Counted from the first letter of the stretch, positions 1 to 6,328 are shown. The stretch is DNA of 8,598 bases from DAIOHQ01 sp036744635 (GCA_036744635.1 DAIOHQ010000216.1:1-8598); one strand, 5' to 3'. Program-made: numbers and translations. Notes: a model not told the origin generated them from the letters alone.

Positions 1-56
1 ACAGGTCGCGGTACTCCGAGACCTGTGCCGTGTAACGACGCAGTAAGACACAGGTC
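1..56. repeat. Alternating acaggtc heptamers forming short competing hairpins
   Basis: The heptamer acaggtc occurs at 1-7 and 50-56, and its reverse complement gacctgt at 20-26 and again at 212-218. Adjacent copies alternate in orientation. Positions 1-7 can pair with 20-26 (12-base loop), while gacctgtg at 20-27 can instead pair with cacaggtc at 49-56 (21-base loop), and 49-56 can also pair with 212-219. The hairpins are mutually exclusive. The first copy sits at the very edge of the window, so the array may continue to the left. No protein-coding signal is visible here. This could be the end of a repeat element or a structured RNA; the function is unknown. Confidence 0.6.
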
Positions 57-219
57 GGCGTACTCGCCTCGTTGTTCCACACATCTTTTGGAATGGCCTT
101 GGAGCCAATCCAGACACGGTTGAGCCCGCTGCTTTCTCGGCTCCCAAACCGCGTTTTTGGTAGCGCCAAGGCCGGTTTGAAAGATGTGTGGAAGAGCGAG
201 GCGTACTCGCAGACCTGTG
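49..219. repeat. Long imperfect inverted repeat (about 170-base hairpin, MITE-like or structured RNA)
   Basis: The two halves of this stretch are imperfect reverse complements nearly to the tip. Matching blocks are cacaggtc 49-56 with 212-219; a 14-base perfect block ttccacacatcttt 75-88 with 180-193; ggccttgg 95-102 with 166-173; acacggtt 114-121 with 147-154 (one mismatch); and agcc 123-126 with 139-142, leaving a loop of about 12 bases. Block order is the same in both arms, with small bulges between. The near-palindromic core gcgtactcgc appears in direct orientation in both arms (59-68, 201-210). No target-site duplication is obvious. It overlaps a 78-codon open frame that I regard as chance. 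A non-autonomous transposable element or a structured non-coding RNA would both fit. Confidence 0.7.
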
Positions 220-488
220 GTACCCAAACTGACCCACTGCCGGTATCCCCACTCCCTTCCCCACAGAGGGATGCTCTGTTTCCCCAGCTCCTCTGCATTC
301 CGTCGTGATCTACCAAGGGTTTAGCGTTCCCACGCATCGCATCTGCCACCCCAGACTTCGGCCGGTTTCCCCTTGGGCTCACGCACCTGCGCTTCGGCTC
401 ACGCCTCCGCTTGGCGAAACCGGCCTCATCTCCGCTGTCGCTGCGACCGGCCTCACGGCATAAGACTGGTAATGTTGGAGCCAACCCG
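220..488. other. Gene-free trailer downstream of the GH57 gene
   Basis: About 270 bases with no convincing coding frame on either strand. It is pyrimidine-rich on the plus strand around 241-300. It holds a small 6-bp hairpin (acagag 263-268 with ctctgt 274-279, 5-base loop) and a 10-bp inverted repeat listed separately. The ten-base string ttggagccaa occurs at 475-484, just after the GH57 stop in transcription order, and again at 99-108 inside the long hairpin. I find no hairpin followed by a T-run, so no intrinsic terminator for the minus-strand operon can be named. Confidence 0.5.
360..425. repeat. 10-bp inverted repeat in the trailer of the GH57 gene
   Basis: ggccggtttc at 360-369 pairs exactly with gaaaccggcc at 416-425. 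Between the arms are two copies of ggctcacgc and a gcttcggc turn that could form an inner hairpin. It lies about 65 bases after the GH57 stop codon on the transcribed strand. No T-tract follows it on the minus strand, so it is not a standard intrinsic terminator; an RNA 3'-end stabilising structure is possible. Confidence 0.4.
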
Positions 489-2234
489 CTATTCCCACCA
501 CTCCAGCTCAATCTCGGCGAAGACCGGGTCGCGGGCGTCCAGGGCGGCTACTTCCGCCTGCTGCAGGGCGGTCAGCGGCAGGCCTTTGCCCCCCCTAGCC
601 AGGTGTCCGGCGATCTCCATCAGGCGATCGAAGGCGGTGGCGTGGCCGGCGAAGCGCTTGATGGCGTAGTCGGCGGCGACGTCTTTGGCGACGATGAAGG
701 GCCAGTCGCTGGCTTGGAGCAGGAGCAGTTGCCGCGCTCCCCGCTTCAGCATCCCCCGCACCGGGGGGTTGGTCTTCCAGGGCAGTTCGGCTAGCAGCTT
801 GAGGAAGGTGTTTTCCGCGCGGTATTCAACCTCCCACATCCAGCGGGTTTTCTCGTTGATCCAGACGCCGTGGTCGCCATTCTCGCCCCAGGAACCTTCC
901 GGCAGGCGCATCACCTTATCGGGTGGGGACTGCGCCAGCGCCTCCTCGGCGGTCACTAAATTGACGCGCCCCCCCTCTCCCCCCCCTGCTTCCCGGCTCA
1001 GGGTGTAGATGACATCGCGGAGGAACTGCGGGCCTTCGAACCACCAGTGGCCGAATAGTTCGGCGTCGAAGGGGGCGACCACCGTGCCCGCCCGGCCGGT
1101 CTCGCGGCGGTGGCCGGCGAGGATCTCGCGGATCAGGTTGCAGAAGTGCTGGGAGTGCTGGTAGAGCTTGGGGTGGACCAGGGCGGGGTCGTAGGGTTCT
1201 TTGTTGGCGAGGTCGACGGTCTGGTCGGTGACGCGATGGTAGCGTAATCCATGCGCCCCCCCTTGGCCATGCTTGCGATGGAACTCCAGATATTCGCCGG
1301 AGCCGGGGTAGCCGATGATGCCGGACCAGACCTGCTCGCTGACGCGGGGATGGCGGGCGAGGGCGTAGCAGCTTGGCGAGCCCGGTTCGCTGACCACTCC
1401 CACCGGCTCCAGCGGGCTGCGCCAGCCGCGGCGGACATCCCAGTAGAGGAGCGGGTCGCTCATGCTCTCGAACTTCGCTGGTGCTCCCCCTTCTCCCCCG
1501 CGCATCACGCCCAGCGGCTGGCCGAGCGTAACCAAATGCGTGTCCACGAAGAAATGGTCCAGTCCCTCGGCGGCCAGGAAGGTCTCCAGCCCCGGCCGGC
1601 GGCGGAGCTCACCCCCCAGCACGGAGGGGAGCCAGTGCTCCCAGGTGGGCCGATAGGCGCACTCCGGCAGCCAGACCCCATGGGAATCGACGTGGAGATG
1701 TTTGCGCGTCACCGCCGCGCCGGCACGGAGTTGGCCGCGGATCATCTGGTCGTTGAGCAGCAGCGGCAGGTAGCCGTGCGAGATGGCGCTGGTGAGCAAT
1801 TGCAAATGTCCTTCAGCGTGGCGGGCGGCGAACTGGGCGGGGATGTCGCGGTCGATGCGCTGAAAGTGGGCGAGCTGCTGGGCGTACCAGGTCTCCCAGC
1901 GCTCGGCGAGAAGGGCGAAATTGTTTTCGCCCTTGCGCTCGAACTCCGCGCGGTCGAGCCGGGCCCGTTCCATCCGCTCGTTGAGATAGGCGACGAAGCC
2001 GGCTTTGAAATAGTCGTCGGCAAGCTGCTCAAGCAGCACCGGCGTCAGGCCCACCGTCAGCGCCGGCCGGCGGCGGTGCAGGGCGACCTCGCCGATCATG
2101 TCCAGCAGCGGCAAATAGACCTCGGCCGCCGCCTCGTACAGCCAGGCCTCGCCGTGCGGGGCAGCGCCGTGCCGCAGCACGTAGGGCAGGTGGGCGTGCA
2201 GGACGAGGCAGAGATTTCCGATGGGTTCGGGCAT
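489..2234 (-). CDS. GH57 family 1,4-alpha-glucan branching enzyme (DUF1957 type)
   Basis: Probable glycogen branching enzyme of glycoside hydrolase family 57, which moves alpha-1,4 glucan segments into alpha-1,6 branches in the cytoplasm. The 581 residues start with the family's region 1 (HAHLPY, residues 13-18). Region 3 GVWLPECAY holds the presumed nucleophile Glu191, and region 4 APFDAELFGHWW holds the presumed acid/base Asp390; the role assignment comes from characterised GH57 enzymes. GSWGENGDH (447-455) and QASDWPF (507-513) belong to the DUF1957-type C-terminal helical part. There is no signal peptide. It is somewhat longer than the roughly 520-residue archetype, partly through Gly-rich insertions (about 246-252, 323-329, 416-423, 547-551), some coded by G homopolymers. 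The start lies 6 bases after the sulfatase stop, so it is probably translated from the same mRNA. The ribosome site is weak (gggag about 10 bases upstream). An alpha-amylase-like activity cannot be excluded by sequence alone. Confidence 0.92.
   Translation of the reverse strand: MPEPIGNLCLVLHAHLPYVLRHGAAPHGEAWLYEAAAEVYLPLLDMIGEVALHRRRPALTVGLTPVLLEQLADDYFKAGFVAYLNERMERARLDRAEFERKGENNFALLAERWETWYAQQLAHFQRIDRDIPAQFAARHAEGHLQLLTSAISHGYLPLLLNDQMIRGQLRAGAAVTRKHLHVDSHGVWLPECAYRPTWEHWLPSVLGGELRRRPGLETFLAAEGLDHFFVDTHLVTLGQPLGVMRGGEGGAPAKFESMSDPLLYWDVRRGWRSPLEPVGVVSEPGSPSCYALARHPRVSEQVWSGIIGYPGSGEYLEFHRKHGQGGAHGLRYHRVTDQTVDLANKEPYDPALVHPKLYQHSQHFCNLIREILAGHRRETGRAGTVVAPFDAELFGHWWFEGPQFLRDVIYTLSREAGGGEGGRVNLVTAEEALAQSPPDKVMRLPEGSWGENGDHGVWINEKTRWMWEVEYRAENTFLKLLAELPWKTNPPVRGMLKRGARQLLLLQASDWPFIVAKDVAADYAIKRFAGHATAFDRLMEIAGHLARGGKGLPLTALQQAEVAALDARDPVFAEIELEWWE
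966..988 (-). other. Double G homopolymer in the GH57 coding sequence, possible G-quadruplex
   Basis: The plus strand shows a C7 run at 969-975 and a C8 run at 979-986, so the coding strand carries G8 and G7 separated by three bases. They encode a Gly/Glu-rich loop near residue 420, between the catalytic barrel and the C-terminal helical domain. Four runs of three G can be drawn from the two tracts, enough for an intrastrand G-quadruplex. Runs of this length are also prone to slippage, which would frameshift the enzyme. Other C7 runs lie at 599-605 and 1256-1262 in the same gene. Whether either effect occurs in the cell is unknown. Confidence 0.45.
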
Positions 2235-2240
2235 GGCGGC

Positions 2241-3713
2241 TCAACTCCCGCGGGGCGTCAGCGTCCGCAGCCACGGCGTCTGGCGGTGCCAGCGGAGAAG
2301 CCGTTCGCGCAGATCGCGGGCGACATCGGGCTGGGCGTCAGCCTTCGCCAGGTTGTTCATCTCGTAGGGATCATCGCGCAGGTCGAAGAACATCGCCCGG
2401 TCATCGGCCACCTCATCGTTGGCGGGCTGATATTCGTAGGTAGATGGATCGCGGAGGGTGGCGGCGTAGAGGTGGTCGCGGGTGCGGATGCCGATGCTGC
2501 CGCCGTCGCCGATGCATTCCAGATAGGCGGCGTTCTCGCCGATGGTTTGCTGTTCGCCGCGGACGACGGGCGACACGTCGCTGCCTTGCACGCCTTCCGG
2601 CACGGGGATGCCGGCCAGCGCGAGCGCCGTCGGCATCACGTCGATCAGGCTGGTCACCTGCTGACGCGCCACGGCCGGCTTCAGCGCCGCCGGCCAATGA
2701 TAGATCAGCGGGATGCGGATGGACTCTTCGATCAGCCGGTACTTGTTGAAGCTGCCGTGGCTGCCCAGGTTGTCGCCGTGGTCGGAGACGAAGATCAGCA
2801 GCGTATCCTCCGCCAGGCCGGCCGCCTGCAGCGCCGCGCACAGTCTGCCCACCTGCCGGTCCATCAGCGTGGTCAGGCCGTAATACAGGGCCGTCAGATG
2901 GCGGAGGTCGAAGCCGGGCGGCAACGCCTCGGTCTCCGGCAGGTGCTCGCGGTAATAGAGATAATCCCAGCGGTAGACCTTGAACCACTCTGCATCATAC
3001 GCCAGCTTGCCATCGACGAAGACGTTCGGCCGCAGCGGCACATCCTCCGGCCGGTACATCCGCAGGAATTCCTCCGGGGCATCGGCCAGCGGCATGTGCG
3101 GGGGCTCGATGTTGAAGTAGAGGAAGAAGGGTTTGTCGCCGCCGTCGCCGGCGCCAACTCCGTCCGCGCCGCCTGTACTGGCCCCGGCACCAGTGCGGGT
3201 GGACGCGCGGGCGCGGCCGGCCAGGAAGTCGCGCACGTGGTTCATCTCAAAATCCCAGCTCCATCCATCGGCGGTGAAGGGCGCAGTGGAGTCATGATAG
3301 AACGTCCGCCCGCTGTGGCGGTGAGGAACGGCCGGGCGCAGGAACGTATCAAACCCCACCGCATCCGGCGGCGGCTGCACGTGCCATTTGCCGATGCTGG
3401 CGGTGTCGTAGCCGGCCGCGGAAAAAGCTTCGGCGATGGTCGTGCCCGGCATGTGCCGCCGCACCGCATCCGGCTCGCCGACGTTGCCGCGCATGCCAGT
3501 GCAGGTGCGGGAATGCTGGCCGGTGAGCAAGATCGCCCGCGCCGGGCAGCAGATGGGATTGTTGCTGCACGCTACATCGAAGCGCACCCCGCCCGCGGCC
3601 AGGCGGTCGATGTTGGGCGTGCGAATGACCGCATTGCCGTAACACCCTGCCTCAAAGGCGCGCAACTGATCGCACACGCACAACACCACGTTAGGCCGAC
3701 GATTCTGCTTCAT
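2241..3713 (-). CDS. S1-family sulfatase (formylglycine type), cytosolic
   Basis: Alkaline-phosphatase-fold sulfatase of 490 residues that should hydrolyse a sulfate ester. The signature CCPAR with downstream TG (55-65) marks Cys55 as the residue converted to formylglycine. Other visible family elements are the metal-binding CDQLR region (Asp15), SIGKWH (Lys109, His111), and SDHGDN (Asp311, Asn315) followed by Lys324 and an EESIRIPLI stretch. The first metal Asp of the usual DD pair is Cys14, a position that is also variable in many 'TDQ' sulfatases. There is no signal peptide, unlike most planctomycete sulfatases, so it is probably cytoplasmic. A low-complexity Ala/Gly/Thr insertion spans about 168-193. 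The start is supported by GAGGA 7 bases upstream, which lies in a hairpin. No formylglycine-generating enzyme is in the window. The substrate is unknown; choline sulfate, glycan sulfate and phosphonate esters all remain possible. Confidence 0.9.
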   Translation of the reverse strand: MKQNRRPNVVLCVCDQLRAFEAGCYGNAVIRTPNIDRLAAGGVRFDVACSNNPICCPARAILLTGQHSRTCTGMRGNVGEPDAVRRHMPGTTIAEAFSAAGYDTASIGKWHVQPPPDAVGFDTFLRPAVPHRHSGRTFYHDSTAPFTADGWSWDFEMNHVRDFLAGRARASTRTGAGASTGGADGVGAGDGGDKPFFLYFNIEPPHMPLADAPEEFLRMYRPEDVPLRPNVFVDGKLAYDAEWFKVYRWDYLYYREHLPETEALPPGFDLRHLTALYYGLTTLMDRQVGRLCAALQAAGLAEDTLLIFVSDHGDNLGSHGSFNKYRLIEESIRIPLIYHWPAALKPAVARQQVTSLIDVMPTALALAGIPVPEGVQGSDVSPVVRGEQQTIGENAAYLECIGDGGSIGIRTRDHLYAATLRDPSTYEYQPANDEVADDRAMFFDLRDDPYEMNNLAKADAQPDVARDLRERLLRWHRQTPWLRTLTPRGS

Positions 3714-3721
3714 GGGCGATT

Positions 3722-3739
3722 CCTCGCGGCTACGCGAGG
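3722..3739 (-). promoter_or_regulatory. Perfect hairpin covering the sulfatase Shine-Dalgarno site
   Basis: cctcgcg (3722-3728) and cgcgagg (3733-3739) are perfect 7-bp complements around a four-base loop. On the minus strand the second arm ends in cgcgagg, whose GAGG is the start of the GAGGA ribosome site (3721-3725) placed 7 bases before the ATG at 3713. If it folds in the mRNA, this GC-rich stem would hide the site and lower initiation. Control of translation by this hairpin is my inference; it may be only a short intergenic palindrome. Confidence 0.45.
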
Positions 3740-3753
3740 CCGATGCGGGGATG

Positions 3754-3840
3754 TTAGGGGATTGCGACGGGCTTGGCGATAACCGCGCCGCATTCCGGGC
3801 AACGGTCGGGGGTGGCGCGGAGATCGTGGGCGATCACAGC
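3754..3840 (-). pseudogene. Orphan zinc-ribbon tail, out of frame with the upstream gene
   Basis: Read on the minus strand in the frame ending at the TAA at 3754-3756, this stretch encodes AVIAHDLRATPDRCPECGAV followed by IAKPVAIP. The phrase DLRATPDRCPECG is the second half of the CxxCGYDLR...CPECG zinc ribbon that recurs in planctomycete proteins. Here the first CxxC knuckle is missing, and the frame differs from that of the pseudopilin-like gene, whose TGA at 3834-3836 it overlaps. No start codon or ribosome site serves it alone. I read it as the decayed 3' end of a lost gene, or a domain lost from the pseudopilin-like gene by frameshift. The recognition rests on memory of the motif, not on a search. 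Confidence 0.55.
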
Positions 3841-4430
3841 CCCTTGGCCGATGGCGGCGGATTCTGCCCGGCGGCCAGCTCGGCGAGGATTTTCTTCATG
3901 CTGGCGGCGGGAATGAAGCTTACGCGGCCATCGCCGAACAGTACGTTGCTGCCGGCGTTGCTGTGATTAGCGAGGGGTTCGTATACGAGAACGGTGTCGG
4001 GCGAACACTTATTGGTGAATCCTTTGCCGAGATAGACATAGGAGAGGTGGCCAGGCTTGGCCATATCCGCGGCGACGGCCTGGGTGGTGGCGCCCGTTGC
4101 TTTAGTGTCCGTCGTGTCAGGGCAGACAAAGACATCGGGGCCTATATCATCTTCAAGCAACCCTTCGATGGTGTCCGGATATTTCCCGCCGTGATTGTAG
4201 CCGTGAAACAACAGCGCCTGGCCGATCAATCGCAGGTGGGAGGCGCATGATGAGCGTCGGATCGATTCCCCCCGATAGACCGAGTCCGGCAGCAGGACCG
4301 CGATCAACAGCGCCAGTGCCAGCAGGATAGCGATCAGCTTGTAGGGTGGACGTTTCCGCTTCCTTCGCCGCGGCCTCCCATACTCCAGCGCCGTTGGATC
4401 CGCCCTATCGCCCGCGTGTTCGTCAACCAT
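3834..4430 (-). CDS. Membrane-anchored pseudopilin-like protein (DUF1559 / type II secretion G-like)
   Basis: A 198-residue protein of unproven function. Residues 1-30 are polar and end in a strongly basic patch (RPRRRKRKRPP). Residues 31-48 form one hydrophobic helix, so the rest should face outward. The segment CASHLRLIGQALLFHGYNHG (62-81), followed by KYPDTIEGLL, matches the region after the pilin helix in planctomycete pseudopilins. Near the end, H156 then ten residues then Asp167-Gly168 (GDGRVSF) resembles the H-X9-DG motif of DUF1559 proteins with one extra residue. A classical prepilin leader (GFTLIE-like) is absent, so it is not a normal prepilin-peptidase substrate. Cys62, Cys103 and Cys142 could form a disulfide. 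The start has GGGAG five to six bases upstream. The stop overlaps the zinc-ribbon remnant. Its likely role is envelope-associated; no partner is identifiable here. Confidence 0.75.
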   Translation of the reverse strand: MVDEHAGDRADPTALEYGRPRRRKRKRPPYKLIAILLALALLIAVLLPDSVYRGESIRRSSCASHLRLIGQALLFHGYNHGGKYPDTIEGLLEDDIGPDVFVCPDTTDTKATGATTQAVAADMAKPGHLSYVYLGKGFTNKCSPDTVLVYEPLANHSNAGSNVLFGDGRVSFIPAASMKKILAELAAGQNPPPSAKGL

Positions 4431-4477
4431 ACCATCTCCCGCTTTCGCAAACCTCGCCGCCCGTTCAGTCGCGACCC

Positions 4478-4483
4478 ATCATA
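4478..4483 (-). promoter_or_regulatory. Possible -10 box for the pseudopilin-like gene
   Basis: TATGAT on the minus strand, 47 bases before the ATG at 4430, differs from TATAAT in one base. No good TTGACA-like box lies at the right distance; an AT-rich heptamer array starts about 10 bases upstream and could act like an UP element. This assignment is tentative, since AT-rich spacer DNA in a GC-rich genome easily yields such hexamers. Confidence 0.3.
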
Positions 4484-4493
4484 CCACTCCGGC

Positions 4494-4528
4494 AATTTGA
4501 AATTTGCATTTTTCAATTTGCAATTTGC
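4494..4528. repeat. AT-rich heptanucleotide tandem array
   Basis: Five consecutive seven-base units: AATTTGA, AATTTGC, ATTTTTC, AATTTGC, AATTTGC, then a shortened ACTTGC (4529-4534). It lies in the 197-base spacer between the FAD-dehydrogenase stop (4628) and the pseudopilin-like start (4430), and is the most AT-rich stretch in the window. It could be a simple-sequence repeat, a promoter-linked AT element or a protein binding array. The rest of the spacer (4535-4627) is pyrimidine-rich on the plus strand and shows no gene. Confidence 0.65.
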
Positions 4529-4627
4529 ACTTGCATTCCTTCCCTACCCGCCGCTCGTCCCTCCCGCCGTTGCGTCCCCTCGCTGATTCGCCGCTTCGCT
4601 CCCCCTCGCCGCGTCAACCCTCATCAA

Positions 4628-6328
4628 TCAGCGCGGCGGCGCATACTTGGCGATGATCATCTCCGCGCTCTTCAGCCCGTCGGTGGCGCTGGACATGATG
4701 CCGCCGGAATAGCCGGCCCCCTCTCCCACGGGATAGAGGCCGGCCATGGACACGCTCTGGCGGGATGGCTCCATGCGGGGGATGCGCACGGGGGAGCTGG
4801 CCCGGGTCTCGGGGCCGGTGAGGATGCCGCGGGAGGAGGCGTAGCCGCGGATCATGCGCTCCAGCATCGGCAGGCCGCGCACCAGGGCGGCGGTGACGAT
4901 CTCCGGCAGCATCTCCGCCAGTGCGATGCTCTTGGAGCCCAGCGGATAGCTGGTTTCCAGAACCCCGTCGCTCTTGCGCCCGGCGAGAAAATCATCCGCC
5001 CGCTGCGCTGGCACCGCGTAGGAGCCGGAGAGAGAAAACGCCAGGCGCTCCCATTTCTGCTGGTAGGCGATGCCGCCGAAGGGATCATCGCCAAATTCTC
5101 CCGGCGCGATGGTCACCACCAGGCCGCTGTTGGCGAAGGGGGAGTTGCGCTTGGCGTTGGAGGCCCCGTTGGTGCAGATCTCGTTGGCGGATTCGTTACT
5201 GGGCAGAATGATCCCGCCGGGGCACATGCAGAAGGACCACAGATCGCCCCCGTGCCCCCCCTGCCCCGCCGCGCCGCCGCCGACACCGGTGGACAATTCC
5301 GCGGGCACGGCGTGCTTGGCGATGAGCTGATAGTCGGCCGGCGGCAGCTTGTCGCTGGCCCGGCCGAACTGGTTGCGGTCGATCATCTCCTGGGGATGCT
5401 CGATCCGCACCCCCATCTGAAACGGCTTGGCCTCCAGCGCCACCCCGCGTCGGGCGAGCATCGCGTAGGTGTCGCGGGCGCTGTAGCCGATGGCCAGCAG
5501 GCAGACATCGGCGGCGATCCGCTCGCCCGATTCCAGCAGCACCGCGCGCATGCGCGAGGCGGCGGCGGGCGCGGCTACAGTCCCTTCAAGCCCCGGATGC
5601 ACATCCGCGGCTGCCGTCTCGATATCCACCACCTTCGCCCCGAAACGCACGCTCCCGCCGCACTCGATGATGCGCTTGACGATCCGCCGGCAGATCCCCG
5701 GCAGCCGGTCGCTGCCGATGTGGGGCTTGGCATTGATCAGGATGTCGGGGTCGGCCCCGAAGCGGACCAGGGCGCGCAGCACCACGGAATTGCGCAGGTC
5801 GTGCGTGCGCGAATAAAGTTTCCCATCGCTGTAGGTGCCGGCCCCGCCGATGCCGAACAGCAGGTTGTTTTCCGGGTCGAAGGTTCCGGTGGTGTAAAAG
5901 AGATGACGGGCGCGATGGCGGAGGGTGGCATCCTGCCCGCGCTCCAGCACCAGCGGCCGATATCCCGCCTCCGCCAGCGCCAAAGCAGCCAGCAAACCCG
6001 CCGGACCCGAGCCAATCACCACCGGCGGATCCTCCAGCGGCGCGCTCCCCGGCTCCGGCGGCCGATATTCCGACTCGATAGCCTCCAGCTTCACCGCCCG
6101 CCCCGCCGGGACTCGGGCCAACACACGTTCTTCATCCCCCTCAATCGCCACGGCCACATGATAGATCCAGGAAATCTCCCCCACCCGCCGGGCGTCCAGC
6201 GAGCGGCGCAGAACCCCGAACGACCGGATCGCCCGCGCCGGCACCTTCAGCGCCCGGGCGATACGCGGACCCAGCGCCTCAATCGGGGCATCGACGGGTA
6301 GAGAAATGTTGCGCACCAGCAGCGGCAT
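4628..6328 (-). CDS. FAD-dependent dehydrogenase (COG2509-like)
   Basis: Large flavoprotein of 566 residues from the start chosen here; the exact substrate of this family is not established. A short N-terminal domain (about 1-98) precedes a Rossmann dinucleotide-binding motif VIGSGPAG (about 104-111) with the acidic ribose-binding residue in LVLERG (Glu129). Further family marks are GIGGAGTYSDGKLYSR (about 159-174), LLAIGYSARD (about 277-286), FCMCPGG (about 367-373) and GEGAGYSGGIMSSATDGLKS near the end, which closes the FAD site. The frame is open upstream to an ATG at 6415, but that extension is encoded by the arm of an 18-bp hairpin, while MPLLVRNISLP at 6328 matches the usual family N-terminus. 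No Shine-Dalgarno site is visible at either start. A Gly-rich insertion (about 348-361) is coded by G tracts. No signal peptide; cytoplasmic. Confidence 0.87.
   Translation of the reverse strand: MPLLVRNISLPVDAPIEALGPRIARALKVPARAIRSFGVLRRSLDARRVGEISWIYHVAVAIEGDEERVLARVPAGRAVKLEAIESEYRPPEPGSAPLEDPPVVIGSGPAGLLAALALAEAGYRPLVLERGQDATLRHRARHLFYTTGTFDPENNLLFGIGGAGTYSDGKLYSRTHDLRNSVVLRALVRFGADPDILINAKPHIGSDRLPGICRRIVKRIIECGGSVRFGAKVVDIETAAADVHPGLEGTVAAPAAASRMRAVLLESGERIAADVCLLAIGYSARDTYAMLARRGVALEAKPFQMGVRIEHPQEMIDRNQFGRASDKLPPADYQLIAKHAVPAELSTGVGGGAAGQGGHGGDLWSFCMCPGGIILPSNESANEICTNGASNAKRNSPFANSGLVVTIAPGEFGDDPFGGIAYQQKWERLAFSLSGSYAVPAQRADDFLAGRKSDGVLETSYPLGSKSIALAEMLPEIVTAALVRGLPMLERMIRGYASSRGILTGPETRASSPVRIPRMEPSRQSVSMAGLYPVGEGAGYSGGIMSSATDGLKSAEMIIAKYAPPR
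5247..5267 (-). other. G-rich tract in the FAD-dehydrogenase gene, possible G-quadruplex
   Basis: The plus strand has C5 (5247-5251), C7 (5255-5261) and C4 (5264-5267). The coding strand therefore reads G4-CA-G7-CAC-G5. With the central run split, four runs of three G are available. It encodes the Gly-rich insertion GAAGQGGHGGD ahead of the conserved CMCPGG motif. Its composition resembles the G-run insertions in the GH57 gene. Confidence 0.4.

Noticed and set aside
263..279. Small hairpin acagag/ctctgt as a possible terminator
   Set aside because: Only 6 bp with no real T-run after it on either strand.
72..308. 78-codon plus-strand open frame at the left edge
   Set aside because: It is made largely from the long hairpin arms, has no ribosome site and shows no protein-like pattern.
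1..488. CRISPR array suggested by the repeated heptamers
   Set aside because: The copies are only seven bases, alternate in orientation and are unevenly spaced, unlike CRISPR repeats.
1251..3782. 843-codon open frame on the plus strand opposite the GH57 and sulfatase genes
   Set aside because: It runs antisense to two well-recognised genes, is rich in Arg, Gly, Ala and His with no domain, and is the expected shadow of GC-rich codon bias.
4334..4516. 60-codon minus-strand frame crossing the start of the pseudopilin-like gene
   Set aside because: Out of frame with that gene, begins inside the AT-rich heptamer array, and shows no motif.
4346..6301. 651-codon plus-strand open frame opposite the FAD-dehydrogenase gene
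   Set aside because: Antisense to a gene with clear FAD motifs; composition and lack of any recognisable motif mark it as a shadow.
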